Assembly (NCBI GenBank): GCA_920105805.1 | Contig: CAKKTI010000002.1 | Span: 213,017-277,016, forward strand | Length of the DNA stretch: 64,000 nt | Direction: 5' to 3' | Source: Condylostoma magnum | Taxonomy: Eukaryota; Ciliophora; Heterotrichea; Heterotrichida; Condylostomatidae | Part shown: in pieces, positions 12,034 to 22,877 of the stretch | Layout: every line of letters starts with the position of its first letter | Numbering within the stretch: position 1 is the first letter of the stretch | Translations under genes and position numbers: made by a program | Notes under the pieces: model-generated | What the model saw: only the letters and a program-made list of their open reading frames with translations | Database searches by the model: none | Told to the model about the DNA's origin: nothing

Positions 12034-12791
12034 CTTAAAGATCTCCTATTTTGCTTTGTATTGTTTCTATGACTTAATTGCACTTAAGTAGAATTAAAAT
12101 GTGTAGTTTAACGTAATTTAGGTACATTATTTTATTTTTTACTTGAGAAATCCATCTAGGAAACTGTTTTATGATTTGTTAGAATACTTTTGATCTTACT
12201 ATTATCCTATAAGTTTTACCTAATTAAGTATTTCTGATAAGCTGAATTATTAAATTTTATTTTTTCAATCTATAATCTTTGTTCAATTTACTGTTTTCTT
12301 AGCAATTCTTTCCCCCTTATCATCTCTCAAAAAGCCTTTTAAGATAATTCTGATAAATTAACAAATCTTATCAAATTTTCAAATGATATATAAAGTACTT
12401 AACTATTGTTTTCAATAGCTAAACAATTATTCTGTCTTGGAGTTTGATTTTAAGCCTCCTACTCTCCAAATATCTCTCCTTATTGCAGTTGTGTAATATT
12501 TATCAAACACTGTTTTTTAGATTACAATGGTTTATATATTGATATTTCCTTATTGTACTTTTTTTAATGACCTTTAGTTTCTATTAGCCGAGTCAGTAAA
12601 AATTTCCCTTAGTATATGAAATATATTAAATCTGATTTATCGTTTTACCTGTATACATATTCGTTTGAGTCAATCTACTTCTACTGAAAAAGCTAATAAA
12701 TCCTTTATAGATTTTATGGAGAGAATTCTTTTAGAAAGTTGAAATTTAATAAGAAATGAACAAGTTTCCGTTTTTCTTAATAGGAAGACAT
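12030..12791 (-). CDS. Single cyclic-nucleotide-binding-domain protein
   Basis: 253 aa. Residues ~20-150 fit a CNBD: FLKEFSPQNLQRIYQ, a Y.RQND.SDLIYFIYQG strand pair, and the phosphate-binding cassette around GEIFGEQEA...TPRQNN, where the FGE and the Arg are kept but spacing is loose. The C-terminal ~100 residues are helical and Lys/Gln-rich with no kinase or channel part. Stand-alone CNBD proteins are frequent in ciliates; cyclic nucleotide binding is plausible but the cassette is imperfect. The stop TAA (12032-12030) overlaps the stop of the convergent reticulon-like frame in one TTAA. Confidence 0.7.
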
Positions 12792-12884
12792 TATATTGAT
12801 TATAAATATGTATAAGAATAATGTTTATAGATTAAAACAACTTTAAATTTATACTTCAGAACAACTTTATACGATAATTAAACA

Positions 12885-14978
12885 TTAAATAAAAAACTCT
12901 GGATACCTGTATACTATCATTTTTAGAAGAGTTGGATTATCTATAAACTCTATATGTGCACTCCTTCCAATAAAACTATCAAAGCCTTTACTCTTAATAG
13001 CAAAGTTGATATCTAATCTATACAGCTTTTCTACATGCAATTAAGCATGAATATTATTGGCAATTTCAGTCACTACTTCAAGCAACTTTTAATCATATGC
13101 CTTATTGTCAACTGTGATTCTTGCTGAGTCAAAAGGAGCATACTTGTCTTAATAGGAGCTTATTAGGGCTATGTTTTTAAATCATCCTAAGCCTGGCTAC
13201 AGGCTTAAATTATATATAAAAGTATTCCTTGGGTCCTTTTAATCTGTCAAACTGAGCTATTAAAGACTAATTGACTTGTTTCACTTTTTCATTACTCAAA
13301 GTCCAAAATTTATCAGCTTAGAAGAATTTAGAAATCCTAGATGAGGACTTGAAAATGTAATAAAACTAAAAAATTTGTTTTTAAAAGGTTCTAAAGAGGG
13401 TAAAGCTGCCCTTATAATCAAACCTCCTAAAGAATGACCTATAAAGGATAATCGCTTTAATTATGTCCCGGGGCATCATTCTAAAATAAACGATTTTATT
13501 TCATCAGCTAATCTTTCCCCCATAAGTTAAATATCACAATCTGTCTAGTCCTCATTGCATTTAGAGCACATGAACATAATATCAGGTCTGTACATAAATA
13601 AGAAGTTTTTAATAAAGTGACTGTCTAATGCATTGCCCTGATATCCATGAACAATAACAACAACGTGTTATCCTAGTGATGTAAAATCCTTTGATGCAAT
13701 TGTAGAGATCTGAGTAGGATCTCATATATTAGAAATACAACCAGGTTCTCTAGTGTAAATTTCTTCGAATAAAATAGGGTGAAATTATGCCTAGAGAAAC
13801 TAAGTTGGATCATCTACTTTAAAAGGAAGCAGGGTTCTGTAATGGTTGTTTTTCCTATGGGCTCTAGCCATTATTACATGCACTTTACCTAAGTGAGGTT
13901 CTTTGTTATTTATAGTTGAGAAATTATTCTAAACTTTGATCTGCCTGAATACACTTTCCTTATATCTTTCTCTTAATTTCTTATTATACTTCAGCATTAG
14001 ATAATACGCAACTTTTCTTGATTTGACAGTCAAAAGCATTAGCAATTCATGATATAGCTTGCAACTTTGAGTTATTAAATTACCTATATCAGATATATAC
14101 GAATCTGATTATGGTCTTGTATTCTCGGAGATTTAAGAAAATGACTTAGAATGCTAGCTTAGATATTCAATCATTATAGATCGTTTGTCAATTAGAGTTT
14201 AATGCTTATTTTATAATAAAGAATCTATTATTTTCTTCAATTTTAAATTGCTTTATATAATCAAAGCCTGTAGTTTAGCAAATACTAAATTTTGCTTGTA
14301 GTTTTATTCTTCTTCTATTTTATTAGGAATAAGTAGGTTTACTAAATTCTCAACAATATCATTATTTAAAGCTTCTTTTGTTAGCCTTACTTCTTATATG
14401 TATGATTAATCTTAATCCCTGAATCTATAATCAAGTAAGACTGAAAAAACAGATATATTAGCTACACTGAAATAAGGCTCATCAAAGGCTACTGGGACAA
14501 ACTACTATATGCCATTGATGGATTAGTGTATGTTCAATACTTTTCTAGATATTCTTTTATAGGCAAATTGTTTCAAATTACTCTTGATACTTACTATTGG
14601 AGTATTTCCATCTATTTCCGCTTGAAATAAATCTACATATAAAAAGAGAGATTAAAGTAAACTGTCTGTAACTAATTCAGTTTCCATCCTGAATATACCA
14701 ATATTATGTAATTCTACGCTTTCATCACAATATTTTATTAAAAACTTTCTACTTCTTAGGAGATTTTAGTCAACATCCATTTCTGTTTCTTCAAGGCAGT
14801 ATGAATCGGCTTCAAATGATTATCTTAATTATATAGATCCTTAAAGAACGTTGTATATTTCTGGAGACTGCTCTGAAACAAACTTAGCTTCTAAAAAGTA
14901 AACGCCTTGTTTTATAAGGTCTATATTTCTAAAGCTTTCTATTTATACAACAAGCTCCATTACTGCTTTAAGGGACAT
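12885..14978 (-). CDS. FAM135-like lipase/esterase (DUF676 hydrolase)
   Basis: 697 aa. The N-terminus (MELVVQIESFRNIDLIKQG from residue 7) matches the conserved start of FAM135 proteins. A central helical region follows. The C-terminal alpha/beta-hydrolase (~450-697) has VVVIVHGYQGN and the nucleophile elbow G-H-S-L-G-G with Ser516; the same fold occurs in DUF676 serine esterases. Acyl-ester hydrolysis on membranes is likely; the substrate is unknown. Gln is often TAA/TAG, and Trp is TGA in ILEWCPG. It ends at TAA 12887-12885, 93 bp before the CNBD gene on the same strand, and shares a 145-bp upstream region with the USP pseudoenzyme. Confidence 0.9.
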
Positions 14979-15123
14979 TTTATTATGAGACTATTACATT
15001 TAATTAGTAAGGTTGTGTATTCATAATAGGCTAATACAGAATTACTGTAATTCTATGCAATAACCTTTCCATTCATAAAGTAAAAAGATTTAATACATTT
15101 ATATTGCATTTAATTATAACAAA

Positions 15124-17832
15124 ATGTCGTAGACTTAAAGGCAAGTAGATTATCTTATGTAGTACAACTTTACTCAGCAAGATAGCATAAAGGCTTTACA
15201 AATGTTTTAAAATAATTAAGAAAGAGCATTAGATTGGCTTTTAACCCAATAATTCCAGCAAAAAAGTACTATTCCATTATAGTAATAAGCATCATATTAA
15301 TCAATGGGTAGTCAAAATATCTAGCCATAATAATCAAACTTTTCTAGGACTATGGGCCCTGGAGATATGAAAAACTATGAGCCTCTTACTCCCCCGTAAA
15401 GAGTAAGAAACAATGAATTACCGGTTGCCCTAAGCAATATAAAGGAAAGTGCATACTTTAACTCTATTTTATTATCATTATTCAATATAGAAGCTTTTAA
15501 AAAGGTTGTGCTCAAAAGAGGAAACTTATAAGGCACTCTTCAAGAAAGAGGTAAAATTCTATACGAATTACGAAGACTATTCGCTTATTTTATCGGAAGT
15601 ACTAGGAAATATGTACATTCTGATGCTTTGTTATCTAGTCTTCTAAGTTTATTTGGAAAGCAGATGGATATGTTTACCAAAGAAACAAGTGGCCAGTTTC
15701 TGGAAAATCTAATTACTTATTTTGAGTATTTGTTTATTCCGGAAGATTTTAGTGGAGATATTGCAGAAATCTAAGAAAGAGGAAAATTCTGGCCCTTAAT
15801 TTTCAGTAAATGCTATACAATCTAATAGTCTATTGAACAAAATACAGAGAATGCATAGTCAATTTCTTAAAGTGCTACAAGTTATTTCGATTTGAATGAA
15901 TAATACAGAGATTTATACAATGCGTGGGAAAATTATAACTTTAGCATTGATGGCTAAGAGTAAAAGTGATATATGGATCTTGCTCCTATTCTATTCTTTT
16001 AAATTCAATTTGACCAAAATCAACAAAGTTTTCATTTTGAATTTCCTGAGATTCTGTACCCAGATAGATTTTTATACTCAAATCAAGAAACTTGTAATTT
16101 AGTAAGAAAGAAAGTAAAGAAATTAAAGTAGAATGTGCAGCAATTAAAAAACTAGTTACTATTGTTTAGTAATTATAAACAAAGCGATTAATAAGTAAGT
16201 AAATTGATTGAAACATAAATAATGTTCAACTAGCTTTAGACAAGTAGAAGACTTTTACCATAAGCTGATGATCTATAGATTTATCATCCTAACAATTTAA
16301 TCAAATGTGTGCGCAAAAAATAACTAAGAAGTGTAACAAAAGTGTTTTAATCTCTTTATAAAGAATCTTAGAGCGAGATTTAATATATGGAACATAAGCT
16401 TTAAAAGATAGAGTAAAAGATATTCTAGATATATGATAAAAGTAGCTTAAATCAAACTCCCTACCATCTTCATACTATTTTAATGGTTGATGATTGGGAT
16501 AATAACTATTATTCATATGTTAAAGATTTTTCTAATGATAGATGGTTAAAGTATCAAGATATATAAGTTACTTAGGTAAATTATGATTAAGTACTGAATG
16601 AAGCTTAAGGATTTGATAAATTGAGAGCATATGGACTAATTTACGTAAATTAACAGTAATTGGAGCAAAAAATAAGCCAAGTACCTCAGGATCTAATATA
16701 GGAAATTCAATTAAATAATCAAAAGTTAAATGAAGAGATTGAAGAGCATTCTATTCAAGGATAAACAAAATATATAGAAGAGATGTACAATTAAAGATAT
16801 ACTTAAATGTTTACATAGGCATAAAGCTTTCGAAGTTACATCAACAGTCAATCATAGCCACCTTTAAAGCATTAATTGATTAATTTCGGAGTTTATTTAC
16901 GGACAAAACAGTTATACTTACTGTCAAAATGATATATACTTGATACTGTAATAAGAGATACGAATGGTGATAATTTAACTCTAGAATCATTAGATCCTTA
17001 GTCTATTTTATATAGAAAACTAAACACTTAATTTAGACAAGCATGCCAAGATGCTCCTAATTATCTATAACTCCAAAAACATGATAAAACTACACTTTAA
17101 TAAGAAATATAGCAATTTTACCATGATTATTATGTTAGTTCCATTATTGTATGAATCTTACGTAAATTTAACGAATTCGATTATAGCTAAACTGCACTTG
17201 GGTTAATTTTTACCATAAACAATATTAAAAAAATAGCTAATAATAACTAGAGAAATGAATTTTAAATAAGGTTATATGAAATAACTTAAACCTTCCTATT
17301 GAGAATTTGCAGTTACATTCATGAAATAATATATGCTAAGGAGCTATAGATAGCAGAATAGTGAACTTAAATAGTATGAAATCTAGCAAATATTGGGCTA
17401 AATCCTAAATCTTATGTTAAAAAGCAAATTGAGTAGAATATCAAGGACTGTATAAAGTTAGCCAAAGATTTTTCAAAGTCAACATTCACTGATAGTTTCT
17501 AGAAAACATTATAGTAAGTTTCAGAAGCAATAAAGAAAAATAAACAGTCTCCAAATGCAAATTCGTACTAAGCGCCACTAGAATTATAATAATTACATGA
17601 TTAACTGCAATCCAGGAACTTTTATCAGTGAAAAGAAGGATGGAAGCAGAATTCACTTGCAAAATAATACATTGAAGTAAATGAAATATACGATCAGCTA
17701 TTCTCATTTTGGATTTAAATGGGAAAGTTCATTGAGGATAGAAAAAGAGGCACTATAAGCAGAGAAGAATGGCTTGCAAAAGAGTCTCAGAATGGAATAG
17801 GACCAAATTAGAATACTGGTAATAAAAGTTAA
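15124..17832 (+). CDS. USP25/28-like deubiquitinase homologue, predicted inactive
   Basis: 902 aa. An N-terminal UBA-like region (~8-45, ending RALDWLLTQ) is followed by a USP fold and a long helical tail, the layout of USP25/USP28. Diagnostic blocks are all there: FNSILLSLFNIEAFK, LRRLFAYFIGSTRKYV, FQIQFDQNQ...FEFPEILYPDRFLYS, and PYHLHTILM...RWLKYQDIQVTQ. The catalytic residues are not. The N-T-C-Y Cys box reads E-S-A-Y (Ala110), and the A-G-H-Y His box reads D-N-N-Y (Asn461). It therefore probably works as a ubiquitin-binding scaffold. TGA codes Trp several times. The stop is TAA 17830, with another TAA two codons on. It precedes a second USP on the same strand. Confidence 0.88.
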
Positions 17833-18087
17833 AAATAAATACTTGTTCTAAGGGTTATTGTTTTTTGTACATATTTTGTATTAATACAACTAAATATTGC
17901 CTAGTAAAGATCTAGTATTATTCATTTTGTTATTATTTCAAGTTATCAACTTAAAAAGATGAAATTGCATTACTAGCAATACTATAACATACTTTAATAG
18001 CATTTTAAGTGTATATAGTTCTATTAAGTATAATTAAACTAGCATTTTTACTTTGCTAAACATGTAATACTCCATACTCTTAACTTT

Positions 18088-20211
18088 ATGGCTTAAAGTT
18101 GTATCGAATGTCATTATATAGAATAATTTAAGATGTAAAATAAGGGAATTCTTAGCCCAATTTATAACAAATAATCTTAAAATCCTGAATTCACTTTCAA
18201 GCATGAGAAATCTTAATAAAACAATAATTCCAATATAAAAGACAGTCGTTCTACTGACTAGAATGAACATAATCAAAATGAGTACAGAATCGGATTCAAA
18301 AATAAAGCCGGGTAGATGAATTGTTTTATTGGATGTGCTTTACAAGCCCTTTGGTCACTCAAAACTTTTAGAAAGTCTATAATCGATTGTAATTTATATT
18401 GCCAAAATAATGCCGATCATTATTGCATAGTTTGTGGAATCAAACAAATTTTTGAGTAGTATGAAATAAATTAATTTACAACAGGGGAAGATATAGATAT
18501 TTCCGAGCTTAGATAAGAACTAGCTGCGTAGTTTTAATGCACAGAGAAATTTCCTTTTTAACAATGTGCTGATTCTATTGAATGCTTTTAGTAGTTATTA
18601 TTTGCAATGCATATATATAATATTGACCCATTGAATAAAGATAATACTAAATTAGAAAATAGATTAGATTTAAGTAACCTTCAATGTTAGCAGGAATGCA
18701 TATCTCATTCAAACCTTAATTTATAATTTATCGATCATTTTGAATGTGCTTGCGGGAAATAGTGAGTCTAACCGTGAGATTTCTGCACATTCACTTAATA
18801 AGTATATGCAGAATAGATAATAGACGATCACATGGATTTTAAAGATTTAATAGGAAGTTTACACGAAATAATTAAAGCTTAATTGAAAAGTCAACAAAAC
18901 ATTTGCTCTAGTGATGAATGTTAGATTTAAAATACAACTAAATAGACCAAAATGATATCCAATACAAAATGTTTGAATATAGCTATAGTTTATTAAGCGC
19001 ATAGCTTGGATTGTTAAAAGGTATTCAAAATTCTTGCATCTATTCCTAGTCATTTTATTCTATAATAAATGTATATAGATAATAACTTCCAATTAATGGT
19101 TCTTAGATCTATTATATTTTTTGGATTTGGCCATTATATCATTATTGTTTATGACTACGAGTATTAGGTATGAATACAATATAATGATACAAAAATCGAG
19201 TAAATAGGATCCGGAAGTTTTGGGGAGTTAATAAGATATGCAACTGAAAATAGATTAATGCCAGTAGGAGTATTTTACGAAGAAGATAATAGAAGCAGAG
19301 CTCCATAAACAATGGATGTATGAGCTTGGGAGGAATTATATAAACATTCGTTAAAGTTAAATAGACTAGAAAACTAGTATGTCTAAAGTCCATAGAAACC
19401 AAAGTAAAAGCAATCCTAATAAATTAGTCTAAAAGATCCATAGAATAATACATAGATTGTTATAATTAAATCACCTATTGATTTAAATTAAGGCACTAGA
19501 ATCAAATATGGCTAATAATAAAGAAGAAAAAGATAGTAAAAAAGTGTATAGTATAATAAATTCAATTAGGCTTTGTATTGGTAGTGCTAATGGTGTTAAA
19601 GCATCATCAATAATGATTTTTTATTTTGCCAAAAATGTTAATCAGTTAATACTGAGAGTGATAAATGGCTATGCAAAGTATGCTATTTAGTAAATAATTA
19701 TTAGGATTCCTTATGTTAAGCATGTAATGCAGATAAAGATGCAATAGATAAAAATTAAATAATTGAAACATAATAGAAGAATTATCTCTAATTTGATTAT
19801 AAAGAATCTAACTAAAAGGATAGAAATTCTATTTTAAGAGAGTACATAAGTAATAAAACTTAGTAGAAGAATCAAACCCAGTAAAAAGTCTGCCCAATTT
19901 GCAAATTAACTATGATAAACAATATATGCAAATAATGTATAAAATATACCTGCATAAATTGTAAAAAAACAGCTGATTATATCAAATGTATTTACTGTAA
20001 TGCATAAGTCGATTAAAACTGCAGATGCATCAACTGCAAGTTTACAATGAATAATACTCAAATCTATTGCTACCAATGCCATTTAAAGATCTGAGTATGT
20101 CCAAATAGCAACTGCAAGCTAATTAACAACAACTAAAATCTAGAATGCAGTAAATGTAATACCCATAAAACCTAAATCCTTAGAAACCAACTTATCAACC
20201 ATTTCCTTTAG
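18088..20211 (+). CDS. USP53/54-like ubiquitin hydrolase with zinc-finger tail
   Basis: About 707 aa. The catalytic domain (~65-400) follows USP53/USP54: GFKNKAGQMNCFIGCALQAL with Cys79 in the nucleophile position, CIVCGIKQIF, and the histidine box FFGFGHYIIIVYDY with His349. The residues needed for catalysis are thus present, although FLNS is FIGC here. From ~475 the protein carries Cys-rich modules, first two RanBP2-like W-x-C-x2-C fingers, then zinc ribbons such as VCPICK, CINCKKT, CIYCNA and CYQCH. Such tails often bind ubiquitin chains or RNA. The start is uncertain: ATG 18088 is the first in-frame choice. The end is TAG 20209 or the TGA at 20248. Confidence 0.82.
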
Positions 20212-20271
20212 CTTTAATTCAACATTTAACTAATTAATAATGCCTAATGAAATTAACAGTTTTATTATAAA

Positions 20272-21291
20272 ATGTTAAAAGAAAGATCTCAAACCCCTTC
20301 CCCTTTGAAGCAAAGATCAGTAGAGCGAGGAATATTTTCATCTCTTTCTACCCTGACTTACTTTAAATCAACTTTAGATGAAAAGCGTAATTTAGGTAAC
20401 AGTGTCACTTTAAGATCTGCATCTAATTTACAGCCCAAACGATCGCCTACTGCAAGGAAAAAGCAATCTACATCCCCCCGGCCCAGATCTTAAGTTAGAT
20501 AAAGAGATACAAGAAAAATATAACAAAATAATGTACAATAAGAAACGTTAAAAGATGCTGTTAGAAAATTAAACTAGTAAAGTCAGAAAGATAAGAAAAA
20601 AATAGAAATGCTGGAGTTTAAAATCAATGAGATAAAGGCTAAGCATTAAGAGGAAATTGAAAATGTAAGAAAGGAGAATATTTAATTAAAGTAATAGATT
20701 AAAAAGTAAAGTTAAGTTAAAAGAGGAGATGATTGTAGAGGAGATGATTGTAGAGTTGTGGTTTAGAATTTGTCTTAGCTTATTTATAATATATTACATT
20801 AACTTTTAGAAGTTGATGCTATTAATTAAGAAGGAAAGGTGGGAAAATATCGTAGTTATATAATAGGAGAAATAGGGAATAAATTGCTTAAAACATTTTA
20901 GTAGATATAAAGAGATTAAAATGTAAAATTAGATATATTAATAAATAATATTAAGTAGTGAAGCAATTAACCAAAGAAAACATAATTTATTCGATAGATT
21001 TCAAATCGTTAATAATCTCATAGTATGGGAAATGAATTTTTTCAGAATAAACCCATATTAGTATAGAATAATTGTATTCTAAACATTGAGTCAAATAAGA
21101 ATGAGATGTCTTTTAATGATTCAGAACTAGGAGTAGCTTTATATGAGTTTAAAGGATAGAAAGAAGGAGATTTGCAATTCAAAAAGGGAGAAATTATTGA
21201 AATTATCGAGAAAAATGATTGTGGATGATGGACTGGACGATTAGAAGAAAGAATAGGATTATTTCCATATAACTTTGTTAAGATAGTATAG
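20272..21291 (+). CDS. Coiled-coil protein with C-terminal SH3 domain
   Basis: 339 aa. Residues 1-80 are basic and Ser/Pro-rich, ~85-160 a coiled coil, and 283-339 an SH3 domain (GVALYEFKGQKEGDLQF..GEIIEII...GWWTGRL...GLFPYNFV). In GWW the first Trp is TGA (21226) and the second TGG (21229), a clean demonstration that TGA is sense. SH3 domains bind Pro-rich peptides, so this is an adaptor, perhaps of the actin cortex or endocytosis; partners are unknown. A 15-bp tandem duplication gives RGDDC twice (20722-20751). The frame ends at TAG 21289, right at the C-terminal edge of the SH3 fold. Confidence 0.88.
20722..20751 (+). repeat. 15-bp exact tandem duplication
   Basis: AGAGGAGATGATTGT occurs twice in a row (20722-20736, 20737-20751) and begins a third time. 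It is in frame and duplicates five residues in the linker of the SH3 protein, so it is a small recent slippage product. Confidence 0.95.
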
Positions 21292-21454
21292 TTAATATTT
21301 AACTTGTTTAATGATAGTAAATTATGTATTTCTATTGAAATTATTACAATTTACTGTATATAGCAAGCATATTGCATAATTACTACTAAAAGTTTGCAAG
21401 TTAGTATACATTAGGGCACAATAACATTAAACTATGTTGTAGACTTAATATAAA

Positions 21455-21889
21455 ATGTCAGAATTTGGAGCAAATGAAAAATTCAAATGGGTTATAAGAA
21501 TAACAAGTGGTGCTACAGCTCTCGGCCTTATCATAATGGGAGTCTTAGACTTTTTAGCCTTTACCATTTCAAGTCCAATAGACATCATAATGCCTATATA
21601 TTACATGTAATTTCCACATAGATTATTTGGATGTTTTATAATAGGAGCAGAATGCTAGCTGTAATTCATAATAAAACACTTTGAGCTAATAAAAAGCTTT
21701 GTAGGACGAGGAATGTTTTATATCTTTGTTGGAACTTTATGTATAAGAGGAGAAGCTTGATAATTTATAATAGCAGGACTACTCATATTTGTAGGAGTCA
21801 TATATATCGCATGTAGTTTTAAATAAAAGGAAAGTGAAGAAGGCAAAGAATCCTTAGTGGACGATGAAGCTGCAAATGATAGACTTTAG
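21455..21889 (+). CDS. COPI-associated-family four-helix membrane protein
   Basis: 144 aa with four hydrophobic segments (~14-36, 55-72, 85-105, 112-128) and a polar acidic C-terminus. SSPIDIIMPIYYM, the FVGRGMFYIFVGTL turn and the final GLLIFVGVIYI fit the COPI-associated/TVP15-like family of Golgi membrane proteins, which cycle between ER and Golgi. Gln is TAA/TAG at several points and Trp is TGA in GEAW. The end is TAG 21887-21889. The convergent SMP-30-like gene ends 13-22 bp further on. Family call by eye, moderately sure. Confidence 0.7.
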
Positions 21890-21910
21890 TTTGAATACAT
21901 TTTAACTTAA

Positions 21911-22786
21911 TCACTGAATACTGCTTTCTGGTAGGGAAATCTTGTAGCACATATGTGTCGACTTTTCCACTGCATAAAGAATTCCTGCCTCATAGCTGTT
22001 TGTATGTTACTTTGATAAAGATAGTCACACTATTTCTGGGGCGTTTGGAATAATAATTTTACCTGTTTCAACTCCATCGGAATTTAGCATTATAATTACA
22101 CCGTCTTTAGCATGGGTTTTTAAATCATAGAGGGCTACGTAAATTATGCTGTTTCTTGATTCTATCGATGAAGGACCCATTCGTCCACTTCCTTGCCAAA
22201 ATACACTTGACCTATATCTTCCCATATCATCCTGCACAATTCTTATAATCCTATTTTCCATAGTTTCGCATAAATAGAACATTTTGTAGTTTTGGGAAGG
22301 AAACATTGAAACTCCCCAAGGATATGCTAAACATTTATGTAAAATGACATTGACTTCTTTACTTTCTAAGTCGATTGAATACAAACTTCCAGATGAGTTT
22401 TATAAGGTTGATTCTCCCAATGGCCCACTATCAGTAAAATAGGCGATTCTTGCATCCATATCAATAGTCATGGTATTTGGGCCATCTAATGGTGTAGACT
22501 AGTACTCTTAAATGAAAGGTACTACACTTAGCTCTTCATCTTATTGGGTTTAAATCAAAATACATTAGTGGGCGAAGTCACAAAGATAAGCTTCTCCTGT
22601 ATCGTTTATTGTTAAAGAATTTGGCTGTCCTCCACTATTGTATATTAATTTCAACTCTGATTCATTCAAATTTCTTATAAAAACATCTCCGGTTCGACAT
22701 ACGAAGTATAGATTACCGTCTAGATCATCCGTTATAGATTATATGTCTTTTAACTCTTGTTATAGCAATGGAGTAACCTCCGACAT
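21911..22786 (-). CDS. SMP-30/strictosidine-synthase-like six-bladed propeller
   Basis: 291 aa. Blade signatures are TDDLDGNLYFVCRTGDV, GGQPNSLTINDTGEAYLCDF, GPNTMTIDMDARIAYFTDS, GSLYSIDLESKEV, LAYPWGVSMFP and ETMENRIIRIVQDD, the order found in strictosidine-synthase-like and SMP-30 hydrolases (gluconolactonase fold). These enzymes bind a divalent metal in the centre and hydrolyse lactones or related esters; the metal ligands cannot be confirmed by eye. The frame ends at TGA 21913, with an in-frame TAA three codons later (21904). Start ATG 22786 gives MSEVTPLL. Confidence 0.8.
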
Positions 22787-22877
22787 TTTTATATTTAGAT
22801 TTAATGCTATTTTGATGTATGATTTAAGTATAAGAAAGGTTGAATGGATGTGTATATTTTTAGATATATAGCTAGTA

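Noticed and set aside
12885-14978. Bacterial contamination as an explanation for the lipase and the neighbouring S11 peptidase
   Set aside because: Both use TAA/TAG for Gln and TGA for Trp at conserved positions and are flanked by eukaryotic genes.
21455-22786. Operon of COPI-associated and SMP-30-like genes
   Set aside because: They are on opposite strands and converge; the short spacing reflects general compaction.
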